A stretch of DNA of 64,000 bases from Spirosoma sp. Its GTDB lineage: Bacteria > Bacteroidota > Bacteroidia > Cytophagales > Spirosomataceae. Shown here in pieces: positions 23,023 through 31,080 of the stretch (its first letter is position 1; the number at the start of each line of letters is the position of its first letter). The stretch lies in contig NZ_JAPLET010000010.1 in assembly GCF_026391055.1 (NCBI RefSeq), positions 310,001-374,000 on the forward strand. The letters are read 5' to 3'. The translations under genes were made by a program, and so were the position numbers. The notes under the pieces are model-generated. The model searched no databases. It was not told where the DNA came from and saw only the letters and a list, made by a program, of their open reading frames with translations.

Positions 23023-24660
23023 ATGATTGTACTTGATTACTTAAGAGAATTAGACAACAATGAAATAATCGTTCCACCATTTCATACAGGTCATCTAGGA
23101 TTTATACCGAATACAACAGTTAGAATAGGGTTAATTTCTCCATTCGTCGAAGAGGCATCTCATTGTGAAGTAATTGTTACGCCTTATGATCCGAGCACGG
23201 AGCTAGCTATTTTACGCTGCACAATGAAGGACGGCGTAGGGGTTGTGAGGAAACTAGTGAGTGCATTATCATCCTTGAAAATCAATATAGTTACGCAGGA
23301 ATCTTCATCTATTAATCATCAAAGCCAGCATACTGTTAACCTTCTGCTAGATTTATCAACATCAAATCTACGAGAAGACAAAACATACGAATGGGCAAAA
23401 CAAAAATACAGAATATACGATTACGTTTTTCCTGTAAGTGATTATAGATTTTTGAAAATTTTTGAGAGAGTTATTGCTTATTGTGGAGAATCAATATTTT
23501 GGGAGAAACAAAATGGGGAATATAGGCTTCAGCTCTATATGACTCCACTTGAGAAAAAAATCATACATTATCAGGAAACCGTAACTGTGGTTTCAGAAAA
23601 TTCTAAAAATAGAGTAAAAATAAGTCTACCACCTAATTTATTAAACAGAATACAAACAAATTTGTATCCTAATTCCTTAGAGAAAATGAAGTTAAAATAT
23701 CTTCTTTTCTCAGATACAAAAGAGAGAACATTAAGAATTTACTTCCCCAAGGTGGAGTCATGGGAAAAGTTAGTTCATATCGGGATTTACCATAAAGACA
23801 TACCAGGTGCCTTATCGTCAATTTTTGACTTGATTGCGAATGCAAACTTCAACATTATAACTGGTTTGCTGAGAAAAAATACACAAGATACTAACATTTG
23901 GGAGGGCCTTCTGGAATATAAAGGGAATGAGACTATTGATTCGAAAGATTTATATTTATGGGTGAGAGAAAAAATAAAAATATCTAGCGACATAGATTAT
24001 GATATATCACGTTATGACTTCAAAATTGGTGCACCTTTATATCCCAAAAAAAATTATAATGCTATCCCGTTATTGACTGAAGCAAAAACAATGAAAGGTA
24101 ATGATGATAAACTTAATTATGAATCGAGGATAGATGAAGGAATAAATAAATTACAGCAAAACGTTGATCAAGAATATTACAATAAATTAACATTAGAATT
24201 ACTAAAAATAGTAAAAATTAGAAATAAAAAAGACTTTAAACAGAGAATTTTTCTTTCCTATCCATACAGTGCTACAGCTCACGTCAAATTAATTCAAGAC
24301 GCTTTAAAACATGAATATCACCTAGATGAATATCAAGATGCTGGAGGTGAGATTATCCTTGATGAGGTTATGAGAAAAATTAAAGCGTGTGATTTTTTTC
24401 TAGCTATTTGGCATCACGAAGAACAAATGCCTGTAGGTGATGGCAAATACAGTATTTCACCTTGGATGCCTTTTGAATATGGCATTGCTCTTGCGGAAAG
24501 AAAAGAAAACTACATTGTTCGTTCATCGAAATTAGCAGACCGTGTTTGGAAAAGAATAAATCCATCGAAGGCAATTCCAGAATATAGTGATCTGACTTTT
24601 ATAAACCAAACGTTGCCCAAAATAATAAGCTTTGTCTCTAGAAAACTGCGGGACAAATAA
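23023..24660 (+). CDS. ACT-ACT-TIR fusion protein, candidate novel effector
   Basis: A 545-residue soluble protein. The first ACT-like unit at about residues 61-115 reads LAILRCTMKDGVGVVRKLVS, then ALSSLKINIV; the second at about 249-318 reads KLVHIGIYHKDIPGALSSIF, then DLIANANFNIIT. ACT domains usually bind amino acids and gate an attached enzyme. The C-terminal domain (about 406-545) is TIR-like: strand QRIFLSYPYS, BB-loop-like DAGGEIILDEVMRKIKACDFFLAI, then SPWMPFEYGIALAERK, where Glu485 sits where TIR NAD-hydrolases have their catalytic Glu. TIR effectors in Thoeris, CBASS and plant immunity consume NAD or make cyclic ADP-ribose signals. The gene is single, AT-rich and sits between two repeat elements with no obvious partner. 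I infer an antiviral or abortive effector triggered by a small ligand. The C-terminal fold could also be another nucleosidase relative. Confidence 0.7.
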   Translation: MIVLDYLRELDNNEIIVPPFHTGHLGFIPNTTVRIGLISPFVEEASHCEVIVTPYDPSTELAILRCTMKDGVGVVRKLVSALSSLKINIVTQESSSINHQSQHTVNLLLDLSTSNLREDKTYEWAKQKYRIYDYVFPVSDYRFLKIFERVIAYCGESIFWEKQNGEYRLQLYMTPLEKKIIHYQETVTVVSENSKNRVKISLPPNLLNRIQTNLYPNSLEKMKLKYLLFSDTKERTLRIYFPKVESWEKLVHIGIYHKDIPGALSSIFDLIANANFNIITGLLRKNTQDTNIWEGLLEYKGNETIDSKDLYLWVREKIKISSDIDYDISRYDFKIGAPLYPKKNYNAIPLLTEAKTMKGNDDKLNYESRIDEGINKLQQNVDQEYYNKLTLELLKIVKIRNKKDFKQRIFLSYPYSATAHVKLIQDALKHEYHLDEYQDAGGEIILDEVMRKIKACDFFLAIWHHEEQMPVGDGKYSISPWMPFEYGIALAERKENYIVRSSKLADRVWKRINPSKAIPEYSDLTFINQTLPKIISFVSRKLRDK

Positions 24661-25012
24661 TATAGGGCAGAATAAACTGTAAAGTTAAAATTGGTTGCTG
24701 CATAGATATAGCAACTTTAACTCAGCATCGTGTTTGCTCTACATTGGTAACTTACCGCTAACAGGATGCAGGCTTCTAAAGGCAGGGAGTGTAAAGGTAG
24801 GCGAGTCGTTCGCTCTTTTCAACCATCTTGTGGGCCATCAACACCCGTGGTCGTTGGCTAATAATCCATTAAGTACTTATTAAGGCAGGTTTTAAGCTTT
24901 CCAACTCAGTATTCGTGCGACATAGGAAATACCCCACGGATTTCATTCATTCTGGTTGGCCCTAGTAAACAAAGTCGTTGGATATAAAGGCGAAAAGACG
25001 AAAGCGACAAAA
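24661..25012. repeat. Repeat spacer (copy D of the attC-like family) and gap
   Basis: No gene. At 24760-24860 it shares GTGTAAAGG, CTTTTCAACC and GCCATCAACACCCGTGGTCG-TTGGC (24834-24858) with the copy at 20542-20661. A second block near 24915-24960 has GCGACATAGG and GTTGGCC. GTTGGAT at about 24978 lies close to the start of the next gene. Confidence 0.6.
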
Positions 25013-25471
25013 ATGGACTATCTGGTAAAGGACGAAAAACTTGAATTGAAATATGAGTCAGGGAAAGGTGCCTGGACGTATCACATTCAAATTCCAAACA
25101 CCAAACACATCGCAGGAAAGTGGGGAGATCTTAAAGTCTCAGGCTATATTGACGAATACAAACTGGAAACTAAAAACCTGTTTACAATCACAGGTCAAGA
25201 CAAACTTATTTCTATAAATCAGGAAATAAGGAGTGCAATTAATAAAACTGGTGGCGATACGGTAACTGTGACACTTTATTTACTGAATATAAAAGAACAG
25301 ATAACAGAAGAACAGGTTTTAGACACTTTTAAAGAAGCAGACGTTCTCAAATCATTTGAAAAGATGCCGGAAGAGGAGAGACATGAAATTTTGAAGAAGA
25401 TTCTTTCTCAAAGAAGTGAAGAGAAGCAGGTCAAGATGATTATTAATCATATTGATAAATTAACTAAATAG
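25013..25471 (+). CDS. DUF1905 / YdeI-OmdA domain protein
   Basis: A 152-residue cytoplasmic protein. The N-terminal DUF1905 beta-barrel (about 1-88) includes AGKWGDLKVSGYIDEYKLET, SINQEIRSAINKTGGDTVTV and LYLLN. The C-terminal YdeI/OmpD-associated helical region (about 95-152) includes VLDTFKEADVLKSFEKMPEEERHEILKKI. This pairing is common in Bacteroidota; YdeI homologues have been linked to bacteriocin protection, but the molecular role is unclear. I chose ATG 25013 over the upstream TTG at 24956, because the upstream codons run into the repeat. AT-rich but less so than the ACT-TIR gene. Confidence 0.8.
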   Translation: MDYLVKDEKLELKYESGKGAWTYHIQIPNTKHIAGKWGDLKVSGYIDEYKLETKNLFTITGQDKLISINQEIRSAINKTGGDTVTVTLYLLNIKEQITEEQVLDTFKEADVLKSFEKMPEEERHEILKKILSQRSEEKQVKMIINHIDKLTK

Positions 25472-25505
25472 CCCGTCCAGAAACTGTCCATTCTATCTGA
25501 TAAAG

Positions 25506-26117
25506 ATGTTGTATCCTGACATTGCACAAGAGTTGATAGAACGGCAGAGAAACGACCTTGACGTTAGACAACGCCTTGCTGAAGAAGGAAAGCTAACTGG
25601 TGGGTATAATCCGGAAATGGAGGACGTGCATCTTGACAATGCCCGGCGACTTCAGGAAATGATTACTCAGATTGGCTGGCCGGCTCAGGAACAAGTTGGC
25701 GAGGAAGCGAGTCAGGCAGCCTGGTTAATTGTCCAGCATGCGATCAGCCTGCCTTCATTCATGAAACGCTCGCTTGCCTTGATGAACGAGCAAGCAAAAA
25801 CAAGGACGATTGATCCAGCCAATCTAGCTTTTCTGGCCGACCGAATCGCGATGTATGAAAACCAACCCCAGTTTTATGGTACTCAGTTTGTAGATGACGG
25901 ACAGGGTCGACTGGTGTGCTATCAGCTTGATGATTCTGTCGAGAAGGTTGATCAACGCCGTCAGAAGTTAGGGCTAAACACAATTGATGAGCAATTGGTC
26001 GAATTAACAGCTCGGATGAACGTTGAGCAGGCAAAACTACCAACGGTAAACGAAAGGCAACAAATGCAGGAAGACTATGATGCCTGGCGCAGAACAGTCG
26101 GATGGATTTCCGCATAG
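25506..26117 (+). CDS. DUF6624 domain protein
   Basis: A 203-residue protein without signal peptide. The core DNARRLQEMITQIGWPAQEQ ... EEASQAAWLIVQHAISLPSF ... ANLAFLADRIAMYENQPQFY, with YGTQFVDDGQGRLVCYQLDD and VDQRRQKLGLNTI, matches the C-terminal region of the protein at 21688-22641 and is DUF6624. A short C-terminal extension (MNVEQAKLPTVNERQQMQED) follows. Codon use is closer to the core genome than the neighbours, so the right edge of the island may lie just before it. Function unknown. Confidence 0.8.
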   Translation: MLYPDIAQELIERQRNDLDVRQRLAEEGKLTGGYNPEMEDVHLDNARRLQEMITQIGWPAQEQVGEEASQAAWLIVQHAISLPSFMKRSLALMNEQAKTRTIDPANLAFLADRIAMYENQPQFYGTQFVDDGQGRLVCYQLDDSVEKVDQRRQKLGLNTIDEQLVELTARMNVEQAKLPTVNERQQMQEDYDAWRRTVGWISA

Positions 26118-26151
26118 CTCCTCATAGAAAGAGCAGAGACCCCGCACCGGC

Positions 26152-26209
26152 GGATTGAAAAGCGGATGGCGTTAGCACGTTCAAACTAACTACCATCGCT
26201 TTTCGATCC
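26152..26209. terminator. Imperfect hairpin between DUF6624 and ABC exporter genes
   Basis: GGATTGAAAAGCGGATGG (26152-26169) pairs with 26193-26209 with two differences, between convergent genes. Probably a terminator for one or both. Confidence 0.55.
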
Positions 26210-26247
26210 ACTCTTGTGAAGTCGTTCCAGTTTATCCCATCAATCCG

Positions 26248-28029
26248 TTACACAAGCACCGGCTGTTCCATGACATCCTTCTGGTGCGCCCACATCTCCT
26301 GAAATACATCACTCCGCACCTGTAACTCCTGGAAGCTGCCTTCATCAATGATTTTGCCGTCCTGCATGATGTAGATGTAGTCGAACAGGGGTAGTAAATG
26401 CAGGCGGTGAAGCGTTGAGACAACCGCTTTGTCGGTAAACTCATTCAGTAGTTTACGGTAGATCGCCAGTTCCGTTTTGGGGTCGATGCTACTGGTTGGC
26501 TCATCGAGCAGTACAATGTCGCTGGTGCGGGCGGCCAATACACCCCGTGCCAGTGCCAGCCGTTGCCGTTGTCCCCCGGACAAATTCAAGCCTTTCTCCT
26601 GAATGCTTGTTTCCAGCCCATTGGGTAGCCGATGCACCACCTCGTTGAAACGGGCTACCTGGCAAACACGCGAAATGGTTTCATCATCGAACGGCAGGCC
26701 AAGCGTGATGTTATAAGCAATCGTATTTTCGAATATTTCCGGTTCCTGCGGAAACAGTGTTACCGTATTCGTGACCGCATTCAGACCTGACAGTTCTTCA
26801 CCATCTACCCAAACCGACATTCCCGGCTCCGGCTGGTACAATCCCCGAAGGAGCGTTAGCAGGGTGCTTTTCCCTGAACCACTCTCACCTATGAAGGCTA
26901 TGCGCTGGCCCCGGCGCAAACTGATTTGCAGTTCACTCAGGTTAGCCGCTTTTTTCGATGTGCCAAAAGTGCGGCCGTGCGAGAAATTAAGGCCACTGAT
27001 GCTGATCGTTTTCCAGTTTTTGGGCAGGGCTTCCTCTTCAGGGCGTACATGCTGGGCGTAAGCCTCGCCAATACCTCGCGCTGTTTGAACGTCGGTGTTG
27101 TACTGAACGATCTGCGTATACTGAAACGCAACGTCATTGAATACACTCGTAAATTGGTTTACATACCCCAGCAGCGTTACCAGACCGCCAATCAGGAACA
27201 CCTGGCCCGGCACGTAATGCTGATAGATATAGCCCGTTGACATAACAATGTAGATCAGCGTCACCAGCAGCGTCGCCACAAACCACTTCCATTCATTGAT
27301 CTTGACCTGCTTTAGGAAAGGCGGGAAAACGGCGTCTACTTTCTGACCGAAACTAACCTGTATACGTTGCTCCAACCGCAGGGTAATAACTGTAATAATG
27401 TTCGACAGATTATCGAAGAGGCTGGCCGAAACGACGTGCTCATGTTCGTTGGTTTCGTCGAGGGCCTTAATAAATGGACGGTCAAAACGGAGAATGACCC
27501 AGACCGTCAACGCCCCCAGACCCAAGCCTATAATGCCGAATAGGGGCGAAAAATATAGCATGGCACCAAAGGAAAATATCAGCTTGAACAAGGCGTTGAG
27601 GTAGACGAATCCTCCCTGAAAAAACCCTCTCAACGCATCGTAAGCTTTCCGGATTCGGCTGATGGTATCACCGCTATGGTGTTCCTTATGCCAGCTAACG
27701 GGCAAGTGCAGCGTTTGATGAAACAATTCATCCAGAAAATTCCGGCTCAGGTTGAAAGCCAGTCGGCGTTCCATGACGCGGGCCGGACCATGAAAAGACC
27801 AGTCCAGCAACATCAGACCCAGATGAGCCCCGGCATACATCCAGATCAGGCGGGGAATATCCGTCTGCTGTTTTTGAAGTTCACCAACAAACCAGCCAAA
27901 TAATAGAGGAAAAGCAGCTCTGACAATATTAGCCAGGATAAAGAGGAGATACACGAGCACATACTGCCGCTTTTCGTATCGTGCATACGTCCAGGCAGTA
28001 CGTAGCAGGGCTACATACGGGTTTTTCAT
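26248..28029 (-). CDS. ABC exporter, fused permease and ATPase (MsbA/MDR type)
   Basis: A 593-residue half-transporter that would work as a dimer in the inner membrane. The N-terminal six-helix domain (about 15-310) has YVLVYLLFILANIVRAAFPLLFGWF and WFVATLLVTLIYIVMSTGYIY. The nucleotide-binding domain (about 345-580) has Walker A GESGSGKST, Q-loop FPQEPEIF, signature LSGGQRQRLALARG, Walker B DIVLLDEPTSSID and H-loop STLHRLHLL. The transported substrate is unknown (lipid, peptide or drug). Start ATG 28029 gives MKNPYVALLRTAWTYARYEK, a typical cytoplasmic lead. Confidence 0.92.
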   Translation of the reverse strand: MKNPYVALLRTAWTYARYEKRQYVLVYLLFILANIVRAAFPLLFGWFVGELQKQQTDIPRLIWMYAGAHLGLMLLDWSFHGPARVMERRLAFNLSRNFLDELFHQTLHLPVSWHKEHHSGDTISRIRKAYDALRGFFQGGFVYLNALFKLIFSFGAMLYFSPLFGIIGLGLGALTVWVILRFDRPFIKALDETNEHEHVVSASLFDNLSNIITVITLRLEQRIQVSFGQKVDAVFPPFLKQVKINEWKWFVATLLVTLIYIVMSTGYIYQHYVPGQVFLIGGLVTLLGYVNQFTSVFNDVAFQYTQIVQYNTDVQTARGIGEAYAQHVRPEEEALPKNWKTISISGLNFSHGRTFGTSKKAANLSELQISLRRGQRIAFIGESGSGKSTLLTLLRGLYQPEPGMSVWVDGEELSGLNAVTNTVTLFPQEPEIFENTIAYNITLGLPFDDETISRVCQVARFNEVVHRLPNGLETSIQEKGLNLSGGQRQRLALARGVLAARTSDIVLLDEPTSSIDPKTELAIYRKLLNEFTDKAVVSTLHRLHLLPLFDYIYIMQDGKIIDEGSFQELQVRSDVFQEMWAHQKDVMEQPVLV

Positions 28030-28376
28030 GAAGGTTCAAGTTACGGTCTATTTACTCTAACGAATATAGAGACATATATTCACAAAACAAGAAAATCGTT
28101 AACAAAATGTAAATTTTAATCTGTGTTATAGTGGCCTGATACTACCTATTATTTTACGCTTACTGGCGTGGCTACAATTAGGCACTCTGTAATTGTACGG
28201 GCAAGGCTTATTTATAACACAAGCGGTTCGTTAACAGTATATTCTTTACGATTCGATTTGATTTGTGGTTGACTTTCAGTAATTTTGCGTCCTGATTCGC
28301 AAAGAGGCCTTCCAGCAATGTGCAGGCGCTTCTTTCTTCGATAGTAGAAAAACATAACTTTCAGTATAACAAGCTA
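28030..28376. other. Divergent promoter region of ABC exporter and fusA
   Basis: 347 nt; apart from the fusA promoter listed separately I see no gene, structured RNA or riboswitch. The fusA leader (about 28294-28376) has no evident attenuator. Confidence 0.5.
28257..28287 (+). promoter_or_regulatory. fusA promoter
   Basis: TTTG at 28257-28260 and TAATTTTG at 28280-28287, spaced by 19 bp, a full match to the Bacteroidota -33/-7 consensus. Start expected near 28294, about 83 nt before the fusA ATG. Confidence 0.8.
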
Positions 28377-30485
28377 ATGGCTCGCGATTTAAATTTCACG
28401 AGAAACATCGGTATCGCTGCCCACATTGATGCGGGTAAGACGACAACAACCGAACGAATTCTCTATTACGCCGGGGTAAGCCACAAGATTGGTGAGGTAC
28501 ACGATGGTGCCGCAACGATGGACTGGATGGAACAGGAGCAGGAGCGGGGTATTACAATTACCTCTGCCGCTACCACTGTTGACTGGACCTACCGCGCTAA
28601 TAAGTACCACATCAACATCATCGATACACCAGGCCACGTTGACTTCACGGTTGAAGTGAACCGTTCGCTGCGTGTACTGGATGGTCTGGTGTTCCTTTTC
28701 AGTGCCGTTGACGGTGTAGAGCCTCAGTCGGAAACTAACTGGCGTTTGGCCAACAACTATAACGTTGCTCGTTTAGGCTTCGTTAACAAAATGGACCGCT
28801 CCGGTGCCGACTTCCTGAACGTGTGCAAGCAGGTTAAGGAAATGCTGGGCAGTTACGCTGTTCCCCTTCAGTTGCCAATCGGCGAAGAAGAGAACTTCAA
28901 AGGTGTAGTTGACCTCGTTAACTTCCGCGGTATCCAGTGGAATGAAGATGATAAAGGTATGACATTCCAGGAGGTACCCATCCCAGCCGATATGCTGGAT
29001 GAAGCTACCGAATGGCGCGAAAAACTTCTGGAAGCCGTTGCTGAGTTCGACGACTCCCTGATGGAGAAATACTTTGAAGATCCTGAATCGATCTCGGAAG
29101 ACGAAATTCTGGCGGCTCTGCGGAAAGCAACCATCAGCATGAAAATCGTTCCGATGCTTTGCGGTTCATCTTTCAAGAACAAAGGTGTGCAAACCATGCT
29201 CGATTACGTGATGGCTCTGTTGCCATCGCCAATGGACAAGGAAAGCATCAAAGGAACAAATCCAGACACTGGCGAAGAGATTTCTCGTAAGCCTTCGTCA
29301 ACGGAGCCTTTCTCAGCCCTTGCGTTCAAAATTGCTACCGACCCTTACGTAGGTCGTCTTTGCTTCGTTCGTTCGTACTCGGGCGTTCTGGAGTCTGGTT
29401 CATATATCCTGAACAACCGTTCGGGCAACAAAGAGCGGATTTCCCGGATTTTCCAGATGCACGCTAACAAGCAGAACCAGATCGAGCGTCTGGAAGCTGG
29501 TGACATCGGTGCCGTGGTTGGTTTCAAAGACATCAAGACGGGCGATACCCTGTCGGATGAGAAACACCCAATCGTTCTGGAATCAATGGTGTTCCCCGAT
29601 CCCGTTATCGGTTACGCCATCGAGCCTAAGAAATCGGCCGACCAGGATAACTTCTCGAAAGCTATCGGTAAACTGATCGAAGAAGACCCAACCCTTAAAG
29701 TTGAGTCGAACGAAGAAACCGGCCAGACCATTATCCGTGGTATGGGTGAGCTTCACCTTGAAATTATCATCGACCGCATGCGTCGTGAGTTCAAGGTGGA
29801 AGTTAACCAGGGTGCGCCACAGGTAGCGTACAAAGAGAAGCTGACGAAAAACGTTGAACACCGTGAAGTTTATAAGAAACAAACGGGTGGTCGCGGTAAG
29901 TTTGCCGACATCGTATTTGAACTCGGACCACGGGAACAGGATGAAACCGGTGTTGTTCAGCCAGGTCTGGAGTTCGTTAATGGTATCGTAGGTGGTGTAA
30001 TTCCCCGTGAATTTATTCCTGCCGTTCAGAAAGGCTTTGACGAGTCGCTGAAAAATGGCCCATTAGCTGGCTTCCCCCTCGAAAGCATGAAAGTTCGGTT
30101 GTTCCATGGTTCGTACCACGACGTTGACTCCGACTCACTGTCGTTCGAAATGGCCGCTCGTTTAGGCTTCCGTGAAGCTGCCCGTCAGGCTGGTCCGAAA
30201 CTGCTCGAACCAATCATGGCTGTTGAAGTATTGACGCCGGAAGAATATACCGGTCCAATTACGGGTGACCTCAACCGTCGCCGGGGTGTAATGAAGGGCA
30301 TGGATACGAAAGCTGGATCGCAGGTGATCAAGGCTGACGTCCCTCTTTCAGAACTGTTCGGCTACGTAACGGATCTGCGTACCATGTCGTCGGGTCGTGC
30401 TACGGCTAACCTGACCTTTGCTCACTACGAAGTTGTTCCGCAGAACATTGCTGACAGCGTTGTAGCAAAAGAAAAAGGTAAATAA
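28377..30485 (+). CDS. fusA: Elongation factor G
   Basis: A 702-residue translational GTPase that moves tRNAs and mRNA through the ribosome. G1 is HIDAGKTT, switch region [12 protein letters not shown]3 DTPGHVDF and G4 NKMD ([11 protein letters not shown]); domains II-V follow in the usual order, ending with the domain V segment [20 protein letters not shown] chose ATG 28377 ([20 protein letters not shown]), the standard N-terminus; a longer frame from 28320 has no family support. rpsJ follows downstream, the order of a str-S10 arrangement. Confidence 0.97.
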   Translation: MARDLNFTRNIGIAAHIDAGKTTTTERILYYAGVSHKIGEVHDGAATMDWMEQEQERGITITSAATTVDWTYRANKYHINIIDTPGHVDFTVEVNRSLRVLDGLVFLFSAVDGVEPQSETNWRLANNYNVARLGFVNKMDRSGADFLNVCKQVKEMLGSYAVPLQLPIGEEENFKGVVDLVNFRGIQWNEDDKGMTFQEVPIPADMLDEATEWREKLLEAVAEFDDSLMEKYFEDPESISEDEILAALRKATISMKIVPMLCGSSFKNKGVQTMLDYVMALLPSPMDKESIKGTNPDTGEEISRKPSSTEPFSALAFKIATDPYVGRLCFVRSYSGVLESGSYILNNRSGNKERISRIFQMHANKQNQIERLEAGDIGAVVGFKDIKTGDTLSDEKHPIVLESMVFPDPVIGYAIEPKKSADQDNFSKAIGKLIEEDPTLKVESNEETGQTIIRGMGELHLEIIIDRMRREFKVEVNQGAPQVAYKEKLTKNVEHREVYKKQTGGRGKFADIVFELGPREQDETGVVQPGLEFVNGIVGGVIPREFIPAVQKGFDESLKNGPLAGFPLESMKVRLFHGSYHDVDSDSLSFEMAARLGFREAARQAGPKLLEPIMAVEVLTPEEYTGPITGDLNRRRGVMKGMDTKAGSQVIKADVPLSELFGYVTDLRTMSSGRATANLTFAHYEVVPQNIADSVVAKEKGK

Positions 30486-30499
30486 GTTTTTCAGGATAT

Positions 30500-30535
30500 T
30501 GGGCAGTTGGTCGGTTGATCAACTGCCCATTTTTT
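30500..30535 (+). terminator. Terminator or attenuator between fusA and rpsJ
   Basis: TGGGCAGTTG (30500-30509) and CAACTGCCCA (30520-30529), a perfect 10-bp stem with a 10-nt loop, followed by six T. It may end the fusA message or reduce read-through into rpsJ. Confidence 0.75.
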
Positions 30536-30593
30536 GTGTCGCTGGAGTAAATGGTTCTTTCGGCGGCATATTCACATAACGAACCAAAACACA

Positions 30594-30899
30594 ATGAGCC
30601 AAAAAATTCGCATTAAGCTAAAGTCGTTCGACCACATGCTGGTTGACAAATCGGCTGAGAAGATCGTGAAAGCGGTTAAGTCGACGGGTGCTATCGTAAG
30701 CGGCCCCATCCCTCTGCCAACAAACAAAGAGATCTATACCGTTCTGCGGTCGCCCCACGTCAATAAAAAGGCTCGGGAACAGTTCCAACTGTGCACCTAC
30801 AAGCGTCTGGTAGACATTTACAGCAGCAGTGCTAAAACGGTAGACGCGCTCATGAAGCTCGAACTACCCAGTGGTGTTGACGTTGAGATCAAAGTCTAA
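30594..30899 (+). CDS. rpsJ: 30S ribosomal protein S10
   Basis: A 101-residue small-subunit protein, also a transcription antitermination partner (NusE). Family signatures: [65 protein letters not shown] and [11 protein letters not shown] chose ATG 30594, because the extra residues of the longer frame are not part of S10. No other S10-operon genes follow; mutL comes next, so this gene stands alone. Confidence 0.97.
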   Translation: MSQKIRIKLKSFDHMLVDKSAEKIVKAVKSTGAIVSGPIPLPTNKEIYTVLRSPHVNKKAREQFQLCTYKRLVDIYSSSAKTVDALMKLELPSGVDVEIKV

Positions 30900-31022
30900 C
30901 GATTTTTAGTTGAAGGCTTCGAATGCCGTTGGTTTGGGACGAAATCGTTTCATACCAGCGGCATTTATGTTTTCAGGGAATTTCCCTCTCATTCTGTTGA
31001 ATTATACGGCCTTTTAACGGGT

Positions 31023-31030
31023 TATTTTTG
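31023..31030 (+). promoter_or_regulatory. Probable mutL -7 element
   Basis: TATTTTTG matches TAnnTTTG; a TTGA lies 22 bp upstream as a poor -33. Start would fall near 31037, about 44 nt before the mutL ATG. Confidence 0.45.
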
Positions 31031-31080
31031 TATATTGTAGATACGGCACCTAGCCGTTTGAGGAGATCTATCCGTTCGTT

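Noticed and set aside
16886..25012. CRISPR array
   Set aside because: Repeats are diverged, differ in spacing, and have no uniform spacers; no cas gene is present.
16886..25012. Insertion sequence or prophage in the accessory region
   Set aside because: No transposase, integrase, terminase or structural gene is readable in the stretch.
28030..28376. Riboswitch or leader element before fusA
   Set aside because: No conserved aptamer core or alternative stem was seen.
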